Shown here: positions 34,308 to 44,376 of the stretch, piece by piece
Position numbering within the stretch: the stretch's first letter is position 1
How the letters are laid out: each line of letters starts with the position of its first letter
Assembly: GCA_963823945.1 (NCBI GenBank)
Contig: CAWGNK010000003.1
Location: 682,001 to 746,000 of the forward strand
Source: Bog-793 sp963823945
GTDB taxonomy: Bacteria; Actinomycetota; Acidimicrobiia; Acidimicrobiales; Bog-793
Reading direction: 5' to 3'
Length of the DNA: 64,000 bases
Position numbers and translations under genes: made by a program
The notes under the pieces: generated by a model
Told to the model about the DNA's origin: nothing
The model's input: only the letters and a program-made list of their open reading frames with translations
The model's database searches: none

Positions 34308-35684
34308 ATGCGCACCTCCGTCGAACCCCTGGAGAAGAACAGGTTCAAGCTCACCGTCGAGGTCGACGACGAGGAGGTGGTGAGGGCCGAGGCGGAGACG
34401 CTCAAACGGCTCGCGCGCGAGGCGCGCATCCCCGGGTTCCGGCCCGGCCGGGTCCCCCGCCGGCTCCTCGAGGCCCGGCTCGGGGCGAAGACGATCCGGG
34501 AGGAGGCGCTGCGTGACGTCCTGCCGCGCCTGTACGGCGAGGCGGTGAAGGAGACCGCGCTCGACGTCATCGCGGCCCCGAAGATCGACATCACCTCGGG
34601 CGACGAGTCCGGGCCCGTCGCGTTCGACGCCGTGGTCGAGGTGCGCCCCGAGGTGTCGATCCCCGGCTACGACGGTCTCGTCGTCACCGTGCCGAACCCG
34701 GCGGTCACCGAGGCCGACATCGACATGCAGGTCGACCGGCTGCGGGAGCAGTTCGCCTCGCTCACCGAGGTCGGCCGCCCGGCGGCCGACGGCGACCTCG
34801 TGACGCTCGACGTGCACGGCACCCGGGACGGCAAGCCCGCCGAGGGTCTCGTCGCCGACGACCTCGTCTACCAGGTGGGGACCGGCGGGATCGCCAAGGG
34901 GGTCGATGACCGCCTGGCGGGAGCGAAGGTCGGGGACATCTTCGAGATGGACGCCGAGGACGCGCCCGGAGGGCCCGCCCACCTGCGCCTGCTGGTGAAG
35001 CAGGTGCGGGAGAAGGTCCTGCCCGCCCCCGACGACGAATTCGCCTCGGACGCCTCGGAGTTCGAGACCCTCGCCGAGCTGCGCGCCGACCTCGCCACCC
35101 GGCTCTCGGTCGCGAAGCGCAGCCAGGCGAACGCACTGTTGCGCAACCGGGCCCTCGACGCGCTCAGCGAGCTCGTGACCGACGAGATGCCGGCGGCGCT
35201 CGTCGCCAGGGAGACAGAGGTAATCCTCGAGGACTTCGTCAGCCGCCTCGCGGCGAGGAAGGTCTCGTTCTCGGACTACCTCGAGGCGACCGGGGCGAAC
35301 GAGGAAGCGGTGCTCGGCGAGTTCGCCGAGCAGGCGGCGAGGGAGGTCCGCGCCGATCTCGCCCTGCGGGCGCTCGTCGCCGCCGAGGCGATCGAGGTCG
35401 ACGAGTCGGAGCTCGACGAGGAGATCGTCCACCTGGCCGGACAGGTGGGCCAAACTCCCGCCCAGGTGCGCTCGACCATCGACCGGAACGGTGGTCTTGC
35501 TGGACTACGATCGCAGCTCAGAAGGGCAAAGGCCCTGAGCTGGCTCATTGAGCACGTCGCCATCGTCGATGACGAGGGGCACCCGCTGGAACGGGCGGTC
35601 TTTGCGGTCGACCGAGCCGACGCTGACGTCGTGCAGGACGGACCAGACCAGGCACCACCGCCCGTTGAGGAGGCAGAGCAGTGA
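34308..35684 (+). CDS. tig: trigger factor
   Basis: Trigger factor is the ribosome-bound chaperone that meets nascent chains. The 458 residues contain the N-terminal ribosome-binding domain with the signature ARIPGFRPGRVPRRLLE near residue 40, a central FKBP-like PPIase domain at about 160-245 (GDLVTLDVHGTRDGK), and a long helical C-terminal domain, ending in an acidic, Pro-rich tail. It overlaps clpP by 4 bases (GTGA), the conserved tig-clpP-clpX order. Confidence 0.96.
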   Translation: MRTSVEPLEKNRFKLTVEVDDEEVVRAEAETLKRLAREARIPGFRPGRVPRRLLEARLGAKTIREEALRDVLPRLYGEAVKETALDVIAAPKIDITSGDESGPVAFDAVVEVRPEVSIPGYDGLVVTVPNPAVTEADIDMQVDRLREQFASLTEVGRPAADGDLVTLDVHGTRDGKPAEGLVADDLVYQVGTGGIAKGVDDRLAGAKVGDIFEMDAEDAPGGPAHLRLLVKQVREKVLPAPDDEFASDASEFETLAELRADLATRLSVAKRSQANALLRNRALDALSELVTDEMPAALVARETEVILEDFVSRLAARKVSFSDYLEATGANEEAVLGEFAEQAAREVRADLALRALVAAEAIEVDESELDEEIVHLAGQVGQTPAQVRSTIDRNGGLAGLRSQLRRAKALSWLIEHVAIVDDEGHPLERAVFAVDRADADVVQDGPDQAPPPVEEAEQ

Positions 35685-36310
35685 GCGGGTACGACTACCT
35701 CGTCCCGACGGTCGTCGAGTCGTCGAGCAAGGGCGAACGCGCCTACGACCTGTACTCGCGGTTGCTGCGCGACCGCATCATCTTCATCGGCACGCCGATC
35801 GACGACACCGTCGCGAACCTCGTCTCGGCCCAGATGCTGTTCCTCGAGTCCGAGGACCAGGACAAGGACATCAACATCTACATCAACTCCCCGGGCGGGG
35901 ACATCACCGCGCTCTTCGCGGTCTACGACACGATGAAGTACGTCCGTCCCGACAAGTCGACGTTCTGCTTCGGACAGGCGGCCAGCGCGGCGGCGGTCCT
36001 GCTCGCCGCGGGCACGAGGGGCAAACGTTTCGCCCTGCCGCACGCCAGGATCCTGCTCCACCAGCCCTACGGCGGCGCGGCCGGCCAGGCGACCGACATC
36101 GAGCTGCAGGCCAAGGAAATCCTGCGGATGCGCGACATGCTGAACGAGATGCTGGCCGGCGACACCGGGCAGTCGATCGAGAAGATCCAGCACGACACCG
36201 ACCGTGACTTCATCATGAGTGCGGCCGAGGCGCGGGACTACGGTGTGATCGACGAGGTGATCACGAGCCGGGAGGCCATCGACGTGCTGTCGGCGGCCGG
36301 CGCAGCCTGA
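35681..36310 (+). CDS. clpP: ATP-dependent Clp protease proteolytic subunit
   Basis: ClpP forms the tetradecameric serine-protease barrel that degrades substrates unfolded by ClpX or ClpC. The 209 residues hold the complete triad, Ser102 (GQAASAAAVLL), His127 (LLHQPYGG) and Asp176 (DTDRD). Spacing matches E. coli ClpP. The nucleophile region reads ASAAA where most relatives have ASMGA or ASMAA. GTG 35681 overlaps the tig stop. Only one clpP is in the window; actinobacteria usually have two. Confidence 0.97.
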   Translation: MSGYDYLVPTVVESSSKGERAYDLYSRLLRDRIIFIGTPIDDTVANLVSAQMLFLESEDQDKDINIYINSPGGDITALFAVYDTMKYVRPDKSTFCFGQAASAAAVLLAAGTRGKRFALPHARILLHQPYGGAAGQATDIELQAKEILRMRDMLNEMLAGDTGQSIEKIQHDTDRDFIMSAAEARDYGVIDEVITSREAIDVLSAAGAA

Positions 36311-36323
36311 GCTAGGAGGGGAC

Positions 36324-37584
<1,261 letters not shown>

Positions 37585-37598
<14 letters not shown>

Positions 37599-38979
37599 CG
37601 ACTCGCCCGACCACCGCTCGCCCGAGGACGACCCAGCCGGATCCGATAGCGGTTCTCTGGGCGAGGTGCTCGCCTGGCTCGACCGGCACATCAACCTCGA
37701 GGCGATCGAGCTCGGGAGGGCCGGGAGGGCAGCCCAGCCGACCCTCGAGCGGATCGCCGCGCTCACGGCGGCGATGGGCGACCCCGAGCGTTCGTTCCCG
37801 GTCATCCACATCACCGGCACGAACGGCAAGACCTCGACGACGAGGCTGTGCACGGCGCTGGTCGCAGCCCAGGGCCTGTCGGTCGGCACCTACACGAGCC
37901 CGCACCTCGTCGCGCTGAACGAGCGGATCGCCTGGAACGGCGAGCCGATCCCGGACGAGGACCTGCTCGGCGTGCTGAGCCCGCTCGCGGCCCTCGAGGA
38001 CTTCCTCCGGGCCGAGCACCCCGAGATGCTGGCGCCGACCTGGTTCGAGCTCATGACGGCGGCGGCGTACCGCTACTTCGCCGACGTCGCCGTCGATGCC
38101 GGGGTCATCGAGGTGGGCCTCGGCGGGCGTTACGACGCGACGAACGTCGCCGACGGCCAGGTCGCGGTGGTGACGAACGTCGAGCTCGACCACGTCGCGA
38201 TCCTCGGCGGCACGCGCGCCGAGATCGCCAGGGAGAAGTCCGGCGTGCTGAAACCGGGCTGCGTGGCGGTCGTCGGCGAGGAGGACGACGGGATCGTCGC
38301 CGTGATCGAGGCCGAGGCCCGGGAGTTGGGCGCCGCGGCGTTCTGGCGCCGGGGGTTCGAGTTCGACTGCGTCGGCAACTTCGCCGCCCACGGCGGCCGG
38401 GTCGTCTCGGTGCGGACACCGGCGGCGAACTACGAAGACCTGTTCGTGCCGCTCTTCGGGGCCCACCAGGGTGACAACGTGGCGGTGGCGGTCGCCGCCG
38501 CCGAGGCGTTCTTCGGCGCCGCCCTCGACGAGGCGGTCGTCGGCGAGGCGCTCGCCTCGGTCCGGGTCCCCGGGCGGCTGGAGGTCCTCGGGCGCCGGCC
38601 ACTCGTCGTGCTCGACGGGGCGCACAACCCCGCTGGCGCCGCCGCGCTGGGCCGGGCCCTGGTGGAGGACTTCGCCGCGGTGCGCCGGGTCGTCCTCGTC
38701 TTCGGCTGCCTGAACGGCCGGTCACCCGCCGAGGTCCTCGCCGCGATCGGCCCCGACCGCATCGCCCACGTCATCGCCTGCATGCCGCCCTCGCTGCGGG
38801 CGCTCCCCGCGGCCGAGGTCGCTGCCGCGGCGGCGTCGCTCGGGCTTCCCTCGAGCGTCGCCGACTCGCTCCCCGAGGCCCTCGGCGCCGCACGCGCCCT
38901 CGTCGACGAGGACGACCTCGTGCTCGTCACCGGGTCGCTCTACCTCGTCGGCGCCGCGCGGGGGTATCTCACGAGGTAG
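37585..38979 (+). CDS. folC: folylpolyglutamate synthase / dihydrofolate synthase FolC
   Basis: FolC adds glutamate to folates (and to dihydropteroate). The 464-residue Mur-ligase-fold protein has the P-loop HITGTNGKTST near residues 76-86, YTSPHL, the VGLGGRYDATNV block, TNVELDHVAILGGT with the metal-binding His, and DGAHNPAGAAAL. GTG 37585 overlaps the clpX 3' end by 14 bases. The clpX-folC-ndk arrangement is the actinobacterial one, although valS is absent from this spot. Confidence 0.93.
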
Positions 38980-38982
38980 GGT
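38977..38982 (+). promoter_or_regulatory. candidate -10 box for ndk
   Basis: TAGGGT ends 10 nt before ATG 38993 and includes the folC stop codon. Confidence 0.4.
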
Positions 38983-38992
38983 CGGGAGCCGC

Positions 38993-39403
38993 ATGCACCG
39001 TACGCTCGTCATCTGCAAGCCCGACGCCGTCGAGCGCGGCCTCGTCGGCGAGATCGTCTCCCGGATCGAGCGCAAAGGGCTGCGCATCGTCGCCGCCCGG
39101 ATGCTGACCGTGGACGCCGAGCTCGCCAAGCATCACTACGAGGAGCACCTCGGGAAACCGTTCTTCGAGAGCCTCGTCAGCTTCATCACGCGCTCGCCGT
39201 CGTTCGCGATGGTCGTCGAGGGGCCGCCGGACACCTGGGCCGTCGTGCGCGCCCTGATGGGCCCGACGGACCCCGCCAAGGCCCCGCCCGGCACGATCCG
39301 GGGTGACCTGGGATTCTCCACGCCGGACAACCTCGTCCACGGCTCGGACGGCCCGGAATCGGCGGCGCGGGAGATCGCGCTCTTCTTCCCGGAACTCGCC
39401 TAG
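38993..39403 (+). CDS. ndk: nucleoside diphosphate kinase
   Basis: Ndk transfers phosphate between nucleoside tri- and diphosphates through a phosphohistidine. The 136-residue protein has RTLVICKPDAVERGLVGEI at its start and the active-site His116 in NLVHGSDG. The length is standard. A TAGGGT hexamer that contains the folC stop ends 10 nt before ATG 38993, with only GGGAG between as a possible weak ribosome site. Confidence 0.96.
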   Translation: MHRTLVICKPDAVERGLVGEIVSRIERKGLRIVAARMLTVDAELAKHHYEEHLGKPFFESLVSFITRSPSFAMVVEGPPDTWAVVRALMGPTDPAKAPPGTIRGDLGFSTPDNLVHGSDGPESAAREIALFFPELA

Positions 39404-39506
39404 GCGAACGGGCGGAGCGCGCGCCGGTCGGCCGACGGCGCCTTGTTCGATCCCGGGTACTGCCGTAACCTGGGCGGACAGTGGCGGAGCGGGGAGCAGG
39501 CCGGTC

Positions 39507-40535
39507 ATGAATGCCAAGAGCTGGAGCGTCGCGGGTCGCGACATGGCGGTCGACCTCGGAACCGCGAACACGCTCGTCTATGTGCGCGGCAAGGGCATCG
39601 TGCTGAACGAGCCGTCCGTCGTCGCGATCAACGTCCTCGACGGCCAGCCGCTCGCCGTCGGCCACGAGGCGAAGCGGATGATCGGCCGGACACCGAGCAA
39701 CATCCAGGCGATCCGGCCGCTGAAGGACGGCGTCATCGCGGATTTCGAGGTCTGCGAGATGATGCTGCGCTATTTCATCCGCAAGGTGCACCCCCGGCGG
39801 TTCTCCAAGCCCCAGATCGTGATCTGCGTGCCCTCGGGCATCACCGGCGTGGAGAAGCGTGCCGTCCAGGAGGCCGCCGAGTACGCCGGGGCACGCCACG
39901 CCTACATCCTCGAGGAGCCGATGGCGGCGGCGATCGGGGCTGGCCTGCCGGTCCACGAGCCGACGGGGAACATGGTCGTCGACATCGGCGGTGGCACGAC
40001 CGAGGTCGCCGTGATCTCGCTCGGCGGCATCGTGACGAGCCAGTCGATCCGGATCGCCGGTGACGAGCTCGACCAGGCGATCATCGCTTTCGCCAAGAAG
40101 GAGTACAGCCTGGCGCTCGGCGAGCGCACGGCCGAGGAGATCAAGATCACGATCGGCTCGGCCTGCGAGCTCGAGGAGGAGCTGCACGCCGAGATCCGCG
40201 GCCGGGACCTCGTCACCGGACTGCCGAAGATGGTCATCACCTCGACCCAGGACATCCGGCGGGCGATCGAGGAGCCCGTGGCGGCGATCGTCGACGCGAT
40301 CAAGGCGACGCTCGACAAGACCCCTCCCGAACTCGTCGCCGACGTCGCGAGCCAGGGGCTCGTCCTCACGGGCGGCGGGGCGCTGCTGCACGGCCTCGAC
40401 GTGCGGCTGGCGGGCGAGACGAACATGCCGATCGTCGTCGCCCAGGACCCGCTGAACTGCGTCGCGGTCGGCGGCGGGATGTGCCTCGAGAACATCGACG
40501 CTCTCCGCTCGCTGCTCGTGTCCTCCGGTCACTAG
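39507..40535 (+). CDS. mreB: rod shape-determining protein MreB
   Basis: MreB is the bacterial actin that guides lateral wall synthesis. The 342 residues show the actin-fold phosphate loops MAVDLGTANTLVYV near residue 13 and MVVDIGGGTTEVAVISLGG near 155, plus IVICVPSGITGVEKRAV and GLVLTGGGALLHGL. ATG 39507 has GGGGAG upstream. A TAACCT hexamer at about 39464 gives a leader of some 35 nt. It heads mreBCD-PBP2. Most wall-apical actinobacteria lack or modify this cluster, so its integrity suggests lateral rod growth. Confidence 0.97.
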   Translation: MNAKSWSVAGRDMAVDLGTANTLVYVRGKGIVLNEPSVVAINVLDGQPLAVGHEAKRMIGRTPSNIQAIRPLKDGVIADFEVCEMMLRYFIRKVHPRRFSKPQIVICVPSGITGVEKRAVQEAAEYAGARHAYILEEPMAAAIGAGLPVHEPTGNMVVDIGGGTTEVAVISLGGIVTSQSIRIAGDELDQAIIAFAKKEYSLALGERTAEEIKITIGSACELEEELHAEIRGRDLVTGLPKMVITSTQDIRRAIEEPVAAIVDAIKATLDKTPPELVADVASQGLVLTGGGALLHGLDVRLAGETNMPIVVAQDPLNCVAVGGGMCLENIDALRSLLVSSGH

Positions 40536-40553
40536 CGGCCCGGGGCTCGGCAG

Positions 40554-41384
40554 GTGGCCGCCAACCGGCACACGAGCCAGCGGCTGACGCTGGTCATGCT
40601 GGTGCTCGCCTCGATCACCGTCCTCACGCTCGACTACCACGGGCAGGCGAGCCACGCCATCACCCACGTCCGCAACGCCGTGCGCGACATCATCAGCCCG
40701 ATCCAGCGCGGCATCGCCGCGGCGCTGCACCCGGTCGGCGACGTGTTCTCCGGCACGATCCACTACGGGTCGCTCGAGACCCAGAACCAGCAGCTGCGGG
40801 AGGAGCTCGGCCGGATCCGGCTGAAGCTCGCCGCCGACTCCTACGCCTCGGCTGAGGCGCAGCGGGTCCTCGCGCTCGCCCACCTGCCCTACGTCGCGGG
40901 CATCCCGCTCATCCCGGGCGAGGTGATCGGGAACGCGACGTCGGACTTCCAGGCGACCGTCGAGCTCGGCGAGGGGACGTCGTCCGGCGTCGGACCGGGC
41001 ATGCCCGTCGTGGCGAACGCCGGGTTCGTCGGTACGGTCGTCACGGCGTCGTCGTCGACGGCGACCGTGCTGCTCCTCACCGACGCGACCTCGTCGATCC
41101 CGGTCACGATCGGCGGGTCCGGCCTGTACCGGGCTCTCGGCACCGGCTGGGGCCGGCCGCTCACGCTCAACTACGTCGCCGGCACGACGGCCGTGCACCG
41201 CGGTGAGCTCGTCTACACGAGCGGGCTGGGCGGCGGGGCGATCCCGGCCGGCCTCCCCGTCGGGTACGTGCGGACCGTCCGGGTCTCGTCCGAGGGCCTG
41301 TCGGCGGCCGTGACCGTGACGCCGATCGTCAACCTCAACGACCTGCAGTTCGTCGACGTCCTCGAGTGGCTCGAGCCGGGTTGA
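40554..41384 (+). CDS. mreC: rod shape-determining protein MreC
   Basis: MreC is the periplasmic scaffold of the elongasome. The 276-residue protein has an N-terminal membrane helix (LTLVMLVLASITVLTL), a coiled coil around residues 62-90 (SLETQNQQLREELGRIRLKL) and the two-lobed beta domain with GEVIGNATSDFQATVELGEGT, VVANAGFVGTVVTA and SGLGGGAIPAGLPVG. GTG 40554 lies 18 nt after mreB. Confidence 0.94.
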   Translation: MAANRHTSQRLTLVMLVLASITVLTLDYHGQASHAITHVRNAVRDIISPIQRGIAAALHPVGDVFSGTIHYGSLETQNQQLREELGRIRLKLAADSYASAEAQRVLALAHLPYVAGIPLIPGEVIGNATSDFQATVELGEGTSSGVGPGMPVVANAGFVGTVVTASSSTATVLLLTDATSSIPVTIGGSGLYRALGTGWGRPLTLNYVAGTTAVHRGELVYTSGLGGGAIPAGLPVGYVRTVRVSSEGLSAAVTVTPIVNLNDLQFVDVLEWLEPG

Positions 41385-41411
41385 GCCCGGTGAGACGATG
41401 AGAGCGCCGTC

Positions 41412-41951
41412 GTGACGGCGACGAACTGGGCACGCCTCGTGCCCCTCGTCCTTGTCGGGCTCGTCTTCCAGGTCGCCGTGCTGAACGACGTCACCCTCTT
41501 CGGGGCACATCCCGACGTGATGATCCTCATCGCGGCGGCCGCCGGGATGGCCGCCGGTCCCCAGCGGGGCGCCGTCGCCGGGTTCGTCGCCGGGCTCGCC
41601 GCCGACCTCGTCGTGAACCTCCCGTACGGGCTTTCGCCGCTCACCTTCGTGCTCGTCGGGTTCGCGACGGGCATGCTGCGGGCGAACCTCGCCTCCCGCG
41701 GGGTCGGGAGCACCCAGGCCGCGGTGTGCGTCGCGGCGGCGGCTCTCGGGACGCTCGGCTACGCGCTCCTCGGCGCGATCACCGGACGGCAGGGCATGCT
41801 CGGGCTGGTCACCGTGTACGCCGTGCTCGCCGTCTCGCTCGGCGCGCTCGTCCTTTCCTGGCCGGTGCTGCGGACCATGCGGTGGGTGTTCGCCGGGTCG
41901 CGGGCCCGTTACGGCCTCGCGGTGCCCCGCGGCGGGAGCGCCCTGTCGTGA
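41412..41951 (+). CDS. mreD: rod shape-determining protein MreD
   Basis: MreD is the small integral membrane member of the Mre complex. The 179 residues contain about five hydrophobic segments (LVPLVLVGLVFQVAVL, VMILIAAAAGMAAG, a third around AVAGFVAGLAADLV, then two more) with the family PYGLSPLTFVLVGFATG region. It starts at GTG 41412, 27 nt after mreC, and its stop overlaps the PBP2 start as GTGA. Confidence 0.92.
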   Translation: MTATNWARLVPLVLVGLVFQVAVLNDVTLFGAHPDVMILIAAAAGMAAGPQRGAVAGFVAGLAADLVVNLPYGLSPLTFVLVGFATGMLRANLASRGVGSTQAAVCVAAAALGTLGYALLGAITGRQGMLGLVTVYAVLAVSLGALVLSWPVLRTMRWVFAGSRARYGLAVPRGGSALS

Positions 41952-44026
41952 AGCGGTGGGAGTCGGCGCGTCGCCCCGGCCCTCGGCGTCGGGCGGCGCG
42001 CTGGGACGGGGCGCCCGCCCGCCCCGGCAGCACCTTCGGCCCGCTCCCGCCCAGGGGCGCGGCCCCGCGGCGTAAGCGGCTCAACAAGCCAGGTCGCGCC
42101 GGGGCGAGCAAGGCCCGCGAGGGGGCGCGCGTCGGGCTCCGGCTGTCGATCGCCGCCGTGGTCGTCGTCGTATTGTTCGCGACGCTCCTCGTCCGGCTGT
42201 GGTCGCTGCAGGTCCTCCAGGGCAAGAAGCTGAACACCAGCGCCTATCAGACGACGACGAGGCAGGTCGTCACCCCCTCGCCGCGCGGGGAGATCCTCGC
42301 CCGGGGCGGTCAGGCACTCGCCAAGGACAGCTTCGAGTGGGTCGTGACGGTGGCGACGACGCCGGGCCCCAACGGGGCCCGGATCGCCGACCCGGCGGTG
42401 AAGCGGCGGCTCGTCGCACTGATCCCGGGGCTGACGGTGAAAGAGATCGACGCCGACCTGGCGAGCAACCAGTTCAGCCCGTACCAGCCGGTCCCGGTCG
42501 CCTTCAACGTCTCGCCGTCGGCGGTCATCTACATCGACGAGCACCACCCGCAGTTCCCCGGCGTCAAGGCGCAGCACGAGTCGGTGCGCGACTACCCGAC
42601 CGGGGACCTCGCGACCCAGACGCTCGGCTACGTGCGCCAGATCACCGCCGCCGAGCTCGCGCAGTTGAAGCGCTACGGCTACGCCGAGAATGAGATTGTC
42701 GGCCAGGCCGGTCTCGAGCAGGAGTACGAGCTGTACCTGCAGGGCAAGCCCGGTGTCGTGACCGAGGCGGTCGACCCCTCCGGCCAGGTCGTGCGGACGG
42801 TGTCGGTCAAGCCGCCCAAGCCCGGCGACTCGCTCGTGCTGAACGTCGACCTCGGCCTGGAAAAAGACGTCAGCCAGTCGCTCGCCAACGAGGTCGCCGC
42901 CGTGCGCGCGACCGGCAAGCCGGCACCGCTCGGCGCGGCCGTCGTGCTCGACCCGCGCAACGGCCAGGTGCTCGCGATGGCCTCCTACCCGAGCTACGAC
43001 AACAACTGGTGGATCACGGGGATGACGACCGCCCGCTACGCGTCGCTCATTTCGGAGACGGGGGAACCACTCAACAACTGGGCCGTCCAGGGGTACCAGC
43101 CGCCGGGCTCGACCTTCAAGCTCGTGACGGCGACGGCGGCCCTCAACACCGGGCTCATCACGCCGCAGTCGATCATCGACGACACCGGCTCGTACCCGCT
43201 GCCGGGTGGCAAGCCGCTCGTGGACGCCGACAACGGGGCGCTCGGCCCGATCAACGTCGTCACGGCGCTCACGCGCTCGAGCGACGTGTTCTTCTACACG
43301 CTCGGCGGGCGGTTCTGGGGGGCCCGCGCGACCTACGGCCTGACGCCCATCCAGAACGAGGCCCACCTCTACGGCCTGGGGGTGCCGAGCCGGATCGACC
43401 TGCCGGCGGGCGAGGTGCAGAACGGCTGGGTCGACAGCCTGCAGACCCGCAAGCTCTTGCACGCCCAGGCGCCGAAGGTCTACGCCGCCGCGTCGTGGTA
43501 CCTCGGCGACAACGTCGAGATGGCCTTCGGCCAGGGCGAGACCGTCGTCACGCCCGTCCAGCTCGCGACGGCGTACGGGACGTTCGCCAACGGCGGCACC
43601 CGCTACGCGCCCGAGCTCGCCGCCGCCGTCGTCTCTCCTTCGGGCCACGTCGTCCGGCGCTTCGCCCCCCGCGTCCTCGACCACGTCACGATGTCGGCGG
43701 TGACCCGCCAGACGATCCTCGCTGGCCTCGAGGGCGCGGTGCAGAACCCGCTCGGCACGGCGTACGCCGACTTCGTCGGTTTCAACTTCGCCAAGTGGAA
43801 CATCGCCGGCAAGACAGGGACGGCGACCGTCACCGTGAGCGACGTCGTGCAGCCGACCTCGTGGTTCGTCTCCTTCGGGGGGCCGCGGGGATCAGCGCCG
43901 CGCTACGTCGTATGCGTCGAGATCAACCAGGCGGGCTTCGGCGCCTCGGCGGCGGCGCCGGTCGCCCGGCAGATCTGGAACTACCTCTACAGCCACCCGC
44001 TCGACCGGCTCGCCGGGGGGCGCTGA
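41948..44026 (+). CDS. mrdA: penicillin-binding protein 2 (elongasome transpeptidase)
   Basis: This class B PBP cross-links peptidoglycan during elongation. The 692 residues comprise a basic, Pro/Arg-rich cytoplasmic tail of about 60 residues, one membrane helix (IAAVVVVVLFATLLVRLW), the dimerisation domain (SPRGEILARGGQALA, GYVRQI) and the transpeptidase domain with Ser388 in STFK, the SSD variant of the SxN motif near 443, and Lys622 in KTGTA. The basic tail is longer than usual. GTG 41948 overlaps mreD. No rodA follows, although it commonly does. Confidence 0.95.
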   Translation: MKRWESARRPGPRRRAARWDGAPARPGSTFGPLPPRGAAPRRKRLNKPGRAGASKAREGARVGLRLSIAAVVVVVLFATLLVRLWSLQVLQGKKLNTSAYQTTTRQVVTPSPRGEILARGGQALAKDSFEWVVTVATTPGPNGARIADPAVKRRLVALIPGLTVKEIDADLASNQFSPYQPVPVAFNVSPSAVIYIDEHHPQFPGVKAQHESVRDYPTGDLATQTLGYVRQITAAELAQLKRYGYAENEIVGQAGLEQEYELYLQGKPGVVTEAVDPSGQVVRTVSVKPPKPGDSLVLNVDLGLEKDVSQSLANEVAAVRATGKPAPLGAAVVLDPRNGQVLAMASYPSYDNNWWITGMTTARYASLISETGEPLNNWAVQGYQPPGSTFKLVTATAALNTGLITPQSIIDDTGSYPLPGGKPLVDADNGALGPINVVTALTRSSDVFFYTLGGRFWGARATYGLTPIQNEAHLYGLGVPSRIDLPAGEVQNGWVDSLQTRKLLHAQAPKVYAAASWYLGDNVEMAFGQGETVVTPVQLATAYGTFANGGTRYAPELAAAVVSPSGHVVRRFAPRVLDHVTMSAVTRQTILAGLEGAVQNPLGTAYADFVGFNFAKWNIAGKTGTATVTVSDVVQPTSWFVSFGGPRGSAPRYVVCVEINQAGFGASAAAPVARQIWNYLYSHPLDRLAGGR

Positions 44027-44376
44027 ACCGGCCGGCAAGTTCATCTGATTGCAACGGAGGCTGGCTGAGGACCCCCGGCGCCAGGGATAGACTGGCGCCA
44101 GGATGATCACGCTGCGACCAGGCAGAACGCGTCGGAGACCCCGGCGCGCGCCGGTCGTGGGCGTGTCCGTCACCCGTTGCGCGCCGAGGACCCGGGAGTC
44201 CTGTGCCGCGCGAGCAGTTGCCGCCCCCTTGGTGGGAGCTTCGGCGCCCACCGACGGACGCGGCACGTCAGATCGACTTGGCCCCACCGCTGCACGGCGC
44301 GGCGAATCGCTCGCCGGCGCCCGCGCGGTGGTTCCCGCGCACTTGCTGAGTGCGCGTCCTAGAAGGGACCTTTCTC
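44027..44376. other. 350-nt intergenic/leader region upstream of RNase E/G
   Basis: No convincing gene is seen. It begins with a palindrome and a -10-like box (listed separately), so most of it is probably a 5' untranslated leader of about 270 nt, GC-rich and able to form many hairpins. It ends with AGAAGGGA at 44361-44368, the ribosome site of the next gene. Confidence 0.45.
44077..44099. promoter_or_regulatory. perfect inverted repeat enclosing a -10-like hexamer
   Basis: GGCGCCAG (44077-44084) and CTGGCGCC (44092-44099) form an 8-bp perfect palindrome with a 7-nt spacer. TAGACT (44088-44093) lies across the spacer and the right arm. This could be an operator over the RNase E/G promoter or, less likely without a T-run, a terminator of the mre operon. 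Confidence 0.4.

Noticed and set aside
39186..41510. A 774-residue minus-strand open frame opposite mreB and mreC
   Set aside because: Shadow of certain plus-strand genes, with Asp/Arg/Val-biased composition and no domain.
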